Part shown: one piece after another, positions 57,102-64,000 of the stretch
Layout: every line of letters begins with the position of its first letter
How positions within the stretch are numbered: the stretch's first letter is position 1
NCBI GenBank assembly: GCA_033439795.1
Contig: JAUTDP010000002.1
Span: 2,170,001-2,234,000 of the forward strand
Origin: Sordaria brevicollis
Taxonomy: Eukaryota; Ascomycota; Sordariomycetes; Sordariales; Sordariaceae
Length of the DNA stretch: 64,000 nucleotides
Direction of reading: 5' to 3'
Notes under the pieces: model-generated
What the model was told of the DNA's origin: nothing
The model's database searches: none
What the model saw: only the letters and a program-made list of their open reading frames with translations
Translations under genes and position numbers: made by a program

Positions 57102-59897
57102 ATGCGCAGCCACTCGTTCTTTCCCGCCCTAATAGGGCTTCTCCCTCTAGTTCCAGGTTCGGGTGTAGTTGCTTCTCCCTGCCACCCGCACGGTCCTGGC
57201 AAGCCTGGCGTGGGTCATGCTCATCCCGGTTCCGGAGGAGGCTCTCACAATGGAGGTGGCCATGGCCATGGTGCTCCTGGTGGACATCACGGTGGTGGCC
57301 ATGGCGGATCTCCGGGGTTCCCTTTCCCCCCGTTCCCTCACGGCAACGGTACCCACGGTGGTTTCCCTCCGTATAATGGCAATGGAAGCTCACCCGTGAC
57401 TTTCACCACGACCGTCACCGGCGACGGTTATACGACCACAGTCACCGTCACCACCGTCACCACTGCCACGGCCGATATCACGACCACTGATGTAACGGAT
57501 ACCACAACTACCGGTACCACTATCACCGACACCACCACCACAACTACCACGACCACGTCTACTGCCAGCCCGACTGCTTGCGAGGACTTCTGGCTCGAAA
57601 ACATTGCTCATCGCGGTCTCGCTCCCTATGCCATCCCCGGCTACCGTGTCTTCCGCAGCGTTAAGGACTTTGGCGCCGTTGGCGATGGTATTAATGATGA
57701 TACTGACGCCATCAACGCCGCCATCAGCTCCGGCAACCGTTGCGGCCCTGGATGTGACGGTTCCACCACCACTTCGGCTCTTGTCTACTTCCCTCCCGGC
57801 ACGTACCTCGTCTCCCGCCCCATTATCGACTACTACTACACCCAGATCATCGGTAACGCCCGCTGCCGGCCCATCATCAAGGCCAGCAGCAACTTTACTG
57901 CTCGCTGGGTCGTTGATAGTAACCCGTATCAGAACACTGGTAACCTAGCTTGGGGATCCACCAACGTTTTCTGGCGTCAAATTACCAACTTCATTATTGA
58001 CATGACCGCTGCGCCACTTCGCCCGGCTCCAGATGACAGCCTGGCTGGCATCCACTGGCCTTCCTCGCAGGCTACATCGCTCACCAACATCGAGTTCAGG
58101 ATGTCTACGAACCCAGGTGCTAAGCAGCGCGGTATCTTCATGGAATCGGGATCAGGCGGCTACCTGGGCGACCTGACCTTCATCGGCGGTGTTATTGGCC
58201 TCGAAGTTGGCAACCAGCAGTTCACCATGCGCAACATGGTGTTCAACAATGTGCAGACCGCCATCCGACAGATCTGGTCGTGGGGATGGACGTACCAAGG
58301 CGTCACCATCAACAACTGCGGCGTTGGGTTTGACTTCACTTCTACTGCCCTTGACCCCAACGTGCCCGCGACTTTGGGCCAATACCAGGTCGGCTCCATC
58401 ACCATTCTAGACAGCTCCATCAGCAACACACCCATCGGCATCCGCATTGGCAACCCGAGCGCCAACGATCAACGGTCCGTCAACAATTTCATCTTTGAGA
58501 ACATTGCGCTGAACAATGTGCCCATCGCCATCCAAGATGATAACGTTGGTGGCGTAAACCTTCCCGGAACGCCCACCAACACCAGAATCGTCGCCTGGGG
58601 CCGCGGCGACGAGTATACCACCGCTTCCCAGAACAACACCCCTGGCGAGCCTATCGACGGCACCTTCGCCCCCTTCGCGCGCCCCGTTAGCCTGGTTGAC
58701 TCTTCCACCAACCGCTACTACGCCCGCTCCAAGCCTCTGTACACCGAGCTGCCGGCCTCTTCCTTCCTTAGCGCCCGCGCCTTCGGCGCCGTAGGCAACG
58801 GTGCCACCGATGACACCAACGCGCTCAACCAGCTCTTTGCCGCCGCTGCCGAGCAGGGTAAGGTTGCATGGATCGACCACGGGCAGTACATCGTGTCCAG
58901 AACTGTCTTCATCCCGCCCGGCACCCGCATCACCGGCGAGGCCTATCCTCAGATCGTATCCGCCGGTGAGTTCTTCAACGACATCGCCAACCCGCAGCCC
59001 GTCGTCCGTGTTGGTACTGCCGGAGGTCAAGAAGGCACCATCGAGTGGTCCGACACCATCGTTTCCACTCGTGGTCAGCAGACCGGCGCCATCGGCATCG
59101 AGTACAACCTCGCCTCTGCCGGCGCCGGTCAGCCCTCCGGCATGTGGGACGTCCACGTTCGTATCGGCGGTTTCCGCGGATCCAACCTCCAGCTTGCCCA
59201 ATGCGCAAAGACACCCGAAATCAACGCCAACAACCCTGCTGCCATTAACAGGGATTGCATTGGTGCTTTCATGAGCATGCACATCACCGCCCCTGCTTCC
59301 GGCTTGTACATGGAGAACTGCTGGTTCTGGGTTGCCGACCACGACATTGAGGACGAGGCCAACAACTCGCAGATTACCGTCTACGTCGGACGCGGTCTCC
59401 TCATCGAGTCTCGCATCGGCCAGATCTGGCTCGTCGGTACCGGCGTCGAGCACCACCAAATGTACGAGTACCAGCTCTACGAGACGAACGACATCGAGAT
59501 GGGCCAGATCCAGACCGAGTCAGCCTATTACCAGCCCAACCCTGACGCTCGCTTCCCCTTCCCTGTTGACCAGAGGTTCCACGACCCGGTCTTCCAGCCT
59601 GGTGAGGATGGCTGGGGTCTCAGGATTGTCAACTCCGGAGGTATCAGGACGTATGGTGCTGGTCTGTACAGTTTCTTCAACAACTATGACCAGGCCACCT
59701 GTATCCCGGAGAGGAACTGCCAGAGCAAGATTGTGAGCATCGAGGGCGCCCAGAACGATGTGGTGCTGTATAACCTCAACACGGTCGGCACTACTTGGAT
59801 GACGACGGTTAACAACAACTATATTATCCCGAGCGCGGATAATATCGGCATGTTTGTTGCCAGTGTTGCGTATGTGCATACCCCTCAACTTGTGTAG
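57102..59897 (+). CDS. secreted GH55 beta-1,3-glucanase with His/Gly-rich N-terminal domain (intronless)
   Basis: A 931-aa single-exon gene. Residues 1-25 are a signal peptide. Residues 27-92 are Gly/Pro/His-rich with 12 histidines (GHGHGAPGGHHGGGHGG), 100-157 are a Thr-rich, probably O-glycosylated linker, and the GH55 catalytic region starts near Cys160 (DFWLENIAHRGLAPYAIPG). Both beta-helix halves are present, opening with GAVGDGINDDTDAINAAI and GAVGNGATDDTNALNQLF. Shared family strings are FMESGSGGYLGDLTF, GNQQFTMRN, WSWGWTYQG, GVEHHQMYEYQLY and QIQTESAYYQP. It is about 165 residues longer than the GH55 at 23.8-26.4 kb, entirely because of the N-terminal additions. No GPI signal or carbohydrate-binding module was recognised. 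The His-rich part could bind metal or wall polymer; that is inference. Convergent with the PQQ-type gene, 3' ends 396 bp apart. Confidence 0.94.
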   Translation: MRSHSFFPALIGLLPLVPGSGVVASPCHPHGPGKPGVGHAHPGSGGGSHNGGGHGHGAPGGHHGGGHGGSPGFPFPPFPHGNGTHGGFPPYNGNGSSPVTFTTTVTGDGYTTTVTVTTVTTATADITTTDVTDTTTTGTTITDTTTTTTTTTSTASPTACEDFWLENIAHRGLAPYAIPGYRVFRSVKDFGAVGDGINDDTDAINAAISSGNRCGPGCDGSTTTSALVYFPPGTYLVSRPIIDYYYTQIIGNARCRPIIKASSNFTARWVVDSNPYQNTGNLAWGSTNVFWRQITNFIIDMTAAPLRPAPDDSLAGIHWPSSQATSLTNIEFRMSTNPGAKQRGIFMESGSGGYLGDLTFIGGVIGLEVGNQQFTMRNMVFNNVQTAIRQIWSWGWTYQGVTINNCGVGFDFTSTALDPNVPATLGQYQVGSITILDSSISNTPIGIRIGNPSANDQRSVNNFIFENIALNNVPIAIQDDNVGGVNLPGTPTNTRIVAWGRGDEYTTASQNNTPGEPIDGTFAPFARPVSLVDSSTNRYYARSKPLYTELPASSFLSARAFGAVGNGATDDTNALNQLFAAAAEQGKVAWIDHGQYIVSRTVFIPPGTRITGEAYPQIVSAGEFFNDIANPQPVVRVGTAGGQEGTIEWSDTIVSTRGQQTGAIGIEYNLASAGAGQPSGMWDVHVRIGGFRGSNLQLAQCAKTPEINANNPAAINRDCIGAFMSMHITAPASGLYMENCWFWVADHDIEDEANNSQITVYVGRGLLIESRIGQIWLVGTGVEHHQMYEYQLYETNDIEMGQIQTESAYYQPNPDARFPFPVDQRFHDPVFQPGEDGWGLRIVNSGGIRTYGAGLYSFFNNYDQATCIPERNCQSKIVSIEGAQNDVVLYNLNTVGTTWMTTVNNNYIIPSADNIGMFVASVAYVHTPQLV

Positions 59898-60293
59898 GAT
59901 GATGAATCGGATGGTGATGAGGTTGATGGTGATTGTTGGATATTTCATTTCTTTGGGTGGTTTTGGCGGGGTTTTGTTTGGTGATAAATGGGGTTTTATG
60001 ACGAATGTGATGACTAGCTACTTGAATGAAATGTTAGCTTCTGATAACACTCTTTGGATCTCGTGATGTTTTCCTCTCCGTGTTCCGTGCAATGTGCCTT
60101 TCGGCCAGGACAAGCATGTAACTCGAATTTGGTGAAGTGGAGCCATAGCAATCAATGTCACCTTGAAACAAATGGATATAATTGCTCAAATGAAGACTTG
60201 ACGGATGGATAGTAGACACTTACATATTCGTCATACAAGCCCGCTCCACGGGCACTTAATAAACGAGTTATAATCTCGCGTGCTGTGAGCGTC
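59898..60293. other. convergent intergenic spacer
   Basis: This is 396 bp between the stop codons of the GH55 and PQQ-type genes. It presumably holds both 3' UTRs. Nothing else was seen. Confidence 0.5.
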
Positions 60294-61967
60294 TCATTTC
60301 ACAGACATCACATAGAACGACCCATCATACGCCCCATGAAAGCCTGACCCAAAGAGCAGCTTCTTCCCAACCACGGCTATACCGCCAGTGAAGTGGCCGT
60401 CAAGCGGTCGATCCATCAAAATATCTCCCGTCGTCTTCCGCAACACCACCAGCTGACCTTCCGCTGGCGGTACGTCCTGTCTCCTGCCCAGGAGCACCAG
60501 ATCACCCACCACAGTAGGCGGGTTGCTCGCCAACCAGTTATCCGGCACCGGCGTTTCCCAGAGAATCTTGCCCGTCTCCAAGTCAGCGGCACCATACGCG
60601 CTTCCGTTTGTGCTCCTGCCTGCTCTCGGTCCCGGTTGCGGTTTAGGTGTCCAAGTCTCCCTCTCCGAATTGACATTGATGTAATAAACCCTCTTGTCAT
60701 CCACCGCTATACCCCATGTCAACCCACCACCTTCACCTGCCGGGCCGGTAGACACCGCCCATTCGAGCTCGCCGGTGTCAGCTGCCAGACTGTAGAGGTT
60801 CCCGTTCTTCTGGCCCACGACCACAACGTCTCTTTTTTTCTTTCCTTTCCCGACCCCGTGAACAAAGGTGGGCGCCATGCCAAAGTCTACATCGGTGCCG
60901 GGAGTGTAAGGACACAAATTCGGGTCGAAGTTGGGATGGAAACAAGCAACGGTCCATGCGTCTAGCACCGCCAGACGACGGACCCATTTTACTTTTCCGG
61001 TCTTCAAGTCCAAGGCGACTACGGCTTCTTGCCAAACCTCTGAGGGAAGTTCGCAAGCGGGGTGGAACGGGTCGGCGGTACAGGGCAGCCATTTGTCTGG
61101 CACGCTGTACAGATTACCGGTTGCGTAGAAGATGGTGTTTCGCTTGGGGTCGATGGAAGGTTGACTACCCCATATGGCGCTTCCGGACCAGTAGCCCGGT
61201 TCGGAAGGGTCGTCGTTGGGAGGCATCATGGGGGTGTCCCATACTGTGGTAAACTTGCGGGCTTTGTGGTTGTACCGGACGGCGATGGCGTTGCCGACGA
61301 AGGTGCAGCAGGTGTAGTTGGAGTTGGGCATGAAACCGACGCTTTCTTCGACGGAGGAGGCGCCGAGGTAGATGATATCGCCTAGTAAGGTCGGGGACTG
61401 GGTGACTTGGGCTAGAGGATGGGGGTGGACTCGGTGTTTGGCGAGGATTTTGCCGGTTTTGAGGTCGGCGGCGACGAGGAGGGCGTTCCAGAGGGTGCCG
61501 AAGTAGATGACGTTGTTGTCGAGGTCGATTTGAGGGGAGGTTCGACAGATGGGATAGGGTGCAACGGCAGCTTGGAGAGGGTCGGGCGGTGCGTAGTCGA
61601 GGATCAACTGGGTGCAGTTAATGTCCCATTTGACTTTGCAGGTGGTGTAGTCGAGGGCTACGAGGGAGCCGTTCCAGGAAGGGAAATAGGCGATTCCGTT
61701 GGCAACAGAAGGTGTGGCGGTTACACCACCTTTATAGCCGGGAATGTGGCAGTGTTCAGTGACGCTCTTGATATTGGAAGAAGAGATCTTGGTGTTGGTT
61801 GAGGCCCAACGGTTGTTATAGCTGTTACCGCCCCAACCGATCCAAGAGGAATCTTTGGCCTTGTTGTCTCCGGCTGCAATGACGAGAAGGGGAGCGACTA
61901 AGAGGACCGGAGACATGTGTAGCAAAGCCGACAAGCGACAAGACCTTGAAGACAGGGATTTGGCCAT
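60294..61967 (-). CDS. secreted PQQ-type beta-propeller protein (quinoprotein dehydrogenase-like)
   Basis: A 557-aa intronless gene. The N-terminus carries a signal peptide. The ATG at 61967 gives a basic lead before the hydrophobic core; Met18 (MSPVLLVAPLLVIAAG) gives a tighter signal. Propeller blades are marked by PQQ-enzyme repeats of the A-D-x-x-TGK-x-x-W type: 104-117, 167-180, 317-331, 392-408 and 459-474. Adjacent cysteines C220-C221 (NYTCCTFVG) recall the vicinal disulphide of methanol dehydrogenases. N-glycosylation sequons are scattered (NGS, NCT, NYT). The fold is that of polyvinyl-alcohol dehydrogenase-like and other quinoprotein oxidoreductases. Whether it binds PQQ and what it oxidises are unknown; most fungi are not known to make PQQ. 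A long plus-strand frame within it is an artefact. Confidence 0.88.
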   Translation of the reverse strand: MAKSLSSRSCRLSALLHMSPVLLVAPLLVIAAGDNKAKDSSWIGWGGNSYNNRWASTNTKISSSNIKSVTEHCHIPGYKGGVTATPSVANGIAYFPSWNGSLVALDYTTCKVKWDINCTQLILDYAPPDPLQAAVAPYPICRTSPQIDLDNNVIYFGTLWNALLVAADLKTGKILAKHRVHPHPLAQVTQSPTLLGDIIYLGASSVEESVGFMPNSNYTCCTFVGNAIAVRYNHKARKFTTVWDTPMMPPNDDPSEPGYWSGSAIWGSQPSIDPKRNTIFYATGNLYSVPDKWLPCTADPFHPACELPSEVWQEAVVALDLKTGKVKWVRRLAVLDAWTVACFHPNFDPNLCPYTPGTDVDFGMAPTFVHGVGKGKKKRDVVVVGQKNGNLYSLAADTGELEWAVSTGPAGEGGGLTWGIAVDDKRVYYINVNSERETWTPKPQPGPRAGRSTNGSAYGAADLETGKILWETPVPDNWLASNPPTVVGDLVLLGRRQDVPPAEGQLVVLRKTTGDILMDRPLDGHFTGGIAVVGKKLLFGSGFHGAYDGSFYVMSVK

Positions 61968-63551
61968 GTTGGGTTGCAGTTATCGTGAGGGTTGCTCATG
62001 GGAACGTCGTCGAAGAGCGACACTGGCGGCTGCTTTAGCATACATATACTCGACAGAAGGAGTCCGAGGCTGGTGACACGATGGGTTTGTCCTCCATCTG
62101 AAGAGTCCGACATCCGCGGCCGCTCCTGAACTCGATTGGCTTTAAGCGAGGTGTGTGTGACGGTGGATGTTCCTTTGCAATCCGTTTCCTTTGCTGCATG
62201 GCGATATCATGGTCCGCTTGAGCCAGCCCCAGCACCCCGAACTGTGGTTTCCATACGCATCAACCAGAACCAGGAATGTGGCAGCGATACTGAGGATGGT
62301 TGCAATCCGTAGAAAGGACATTGACCCGTCATGGGGCCATCCAACCGTTGAAGGTCACCAACTGTGACACAACCTCCGCCATGAACATGCGAGGCGGCCG
62401 CTTAGTCACCACCCTATCTTATCCCGCGTGCGGCTCTCAATAGTAGCTGCAATGATTTTCAGGCAAACATGCTTGGGTTGATTCGATTGGCACGCAGTGG
62501 GCATTTGGAATGTTTGGATCCAAGGGCTGAGATAGTTCGTAGACGTCGAATATTGCATCAAGTGATGCATGGTCTTTATGTTTTTCGAGTCGTGACTATT
62601 GGGAGCAAAGGCGGGCGTTCTCTTGTGTGTTGAACTGATGACTACTGCAGGCAAGCCAATAGCTTTAGTCCCTTCTCATCCGGGCGCCGGAGCCATTAAC
62701 ATATTCGTGAAGATGACAGCCTTCATCATGTTATTTGACGGTTCTAAGGACAGTCAGGATTTGTCCTCTGGAGTTTCGGAAGCCATCATGATAGTGACGT
62801 GGTCGAAAGGGGCCGACATAGTCACTCACCACCTGGCAAGTTGACTATGACCATTGTCGTGTGAGGGAGATGGAGCAATTTTGTCCAAGAGTGAGAAATT
62901 GGGTGGGAGACTTGAAGACGGAGTTGAAGACAGACCAAGCAGAAGACGGTGAGAGTTTGAAATGAAGGAGGAAACTGAAGAGTTCCTTTTCAGTGAGCTT
63001 CAACTGCGTGCAGTGGGAATGGTGGTTGGGCCTGGTGCGTTACTTATCGATAAGACATGCTCAGGTGGAGCTTATTGATCCCTTATGTGCAAATGATTGG
63101 TCAACAGCAGGCTTATGTGGATAAGGTACAAGGGTACTTTGAGAACAGACCCCGAAAAGACAAACGACTGTTGCATCTTCGCGACGGCATCATCTTGGAG
63201 GAAAATTCACAAGTTGACGATTTGAAGCAGACAGTGATAAGCACACAACTGGCTGCAAGACTATTTCAGAAACAATTTTATCTCCACAATCTCAAGGTAA
63301 ACGCTGTTCTCTCAATGGGTCTTGGATCACGGTCGCGAGTCTGATACTTGACAACGCGTTGCCTTGAAGTGGTCCGTGCCATCACATATTGTCCTCCAAG
63401 TGAGCGAGTCGCCTTCATCACAATTCAAAAAAAGCACAGACTGACGAGACAACAGGACATTTTAACCCATTGCCTAAATTATATTTGGTCGGGTATATTC
63501 GCCAAACCGACAACACTTTACTTTTTTGTCACAAACACAAACACACCCACA
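61968..63551. other. divergent intergenic region
   Basis: This 1.6-kb region is between the PQQ-type gene and the acidic protein gene. Small frames (62599-62844, 63057-63344, plus) have no conserved features. It presumably contains both promoters. No TATA box was assigned. Confidence 0.45.
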
Positions 63552-64000
63552 ATGCCGCCACCACTGCCCAAAGAGGAGAGCGCCTCCGAGGATGAAGCAT
63601 CAGACTCGGGTTCGGTTCATGAGGGTTCCGTCCATGAGGGCTCAGTTCATGAGGCCGCTCCAGAAGAATTCGACTCACTTCAGCTGCTAAGAGAAAGTGC
63701 AATGGGTGTCGAGGCCTTACACTCGGCTGCTCATAACAGCACGAAGAGAGCAGCCGAGGACGACATTACAAATCACCATGTCGCAAAGTACCCCAGACTC
63801 GATCAAGGACAACAAGCTCCGGACGAAGAAGAGTCTGATGATGAAGAGGAAGAGTCAAGCTCTGAGGAGGATGAATCGGAGGACGACGAGGAAGACGAAG
63901 AGGACCAAGGTATGCAACCATTCCCTGCATTGTTCGACTTTGAGTTGCCGTCTAACCGATCGACGTGTGGAGCAACATAGGCTCTTCTTACCCTCCCCAG
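63552..64000 (+). CDS. acidic Ser/Glu-rich protein, partial (continues past the window)
   Basis: ATG at 63552 (CCCACAATGCC). Exon 1 is 63552-63909 and encodes 119 residues plus one base. A GTATGC donor, CTAAC branch and CATAG acceptor define a 71-nt intron (63910-63980), after which the frame continues GSSYPPQ to the window edge. The peptide starts MPPPLPKEESASEDEASDSG, contains three tandem GSVHE units (residues 23-37) and a probable nuclear signal area (KRAAEDD, AKYPRL), and ends exon 1 in a long Glu/Asp/Ser tract. Such acidic proteins are often nuclear or ribosome-biogenesis factors, but I do not recognise the family. Without the intron the frame stops at 63980. Confidence 0.65.

Noticed and set aside
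58407..59459. 350-codon minus-strand frame inside the intronless GH55 gene
   Set aside because: Reverse-strand artefact of a conserved, codon-biased glucanase gene.
1..64000. Biosynthetic gene cluster, CRISPR array, 5S rRNA gene or TPP riboswitch
   Set aside because: Looked for and not seen: no polyketide or peptide synthase, no spaced repeat array, no 5S-like internal control region and no thiamine gene with a long structured intron.

Overview
The window is nuclear DNA of a filamentous ascomycete, most likely a Sordariomycete close to the Sordariales (Neurospora/Sordaria/Podospora type). The reasons are short spliceosomal introns (about 50-300 nt) with GTAAGT-like donors, CTAAC-like branch sites and AG acceptors; C-ending codon bias in highly expressed genes; gene families typical of Pezizomycotina; a tRNA-Ala gene with a 12-nt intron; and large gene-poor spacers, one of which is AT-rich with degraded coding remnants, as expected after repeat-induced point mutation. 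No species is claimed. I read splice sites from the sequence and checked them by keeping the frame and the family motifs intact. No transcript data were available.

Layout. 0.8-2.4 kb (+): NADP-isocitrate dehydrogenase with a mitochondrial leader and an internal in-frame ATG. 3.4-4.7 kb (-): IEC3-like INO80 subunit. 5.5-6.6 kb (+): MYG1-family protein. 7.3-8.0 kb (-): endosulfine (Igo1/ENSA). 9.4-11.9 kb (-): secreted GtaA-type glutaminase with seven exons. 15.0-16.2 kb (-): TGL2-type lipase. 18.2-19.5 kb (+): Ala/Pro/Glu/Lys-rich low-complexity protein. 20.1-21.6 kb (-): DUF2461 protein with a charged nuclear-type N-terminus. 22.6-23.5 kb (+): phytanoyl-CoA dioxygenase-like oxygenase. 23.8-26.4 kb (-): GH55 beta-1,3-glucanase with six exons. 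33.4-36.7 kb (+): transcription factor with two C2H2 fingers and a fungal-specific regulatory domain, behind a 7-kb gene-free leader. 42.1-43.2 kb (-): PCL/Pho80-type cyclin. 53.1 kb (-): tRNA-Ala(AGC). 57.1-59.9 kb (+): a second GH55 enzyme, intronless, with a His/Gly-rich N-terminus. 60.3-62.0 kb (-): secreted PQQ-type beta-propeller. 63.6 kb to the end (+): start of an acidic protein that leaves the window.

The genes are not a biosynthetic cluster. Most are housekeeping genes (central metabolism, chromatin, quiescence and cell-cycle signalling) mixed with secreted enzymes for polymer and amide breakdown (GtaA, two GH55, PQQ propeller). The most distinctive parts are the two unlike GH55 paralogs, the His-rich GH55 convergent with a vicinal-cysteine PQQ-like propeller, a compound inverted repeat at 40.5 kb, two islands dense in CCGGGG/GCGGGG, and the 14-kb gene desert between 43 and 57 kb, which holds one tRNA, a diverged duplication and possible retroelement and gene relics.
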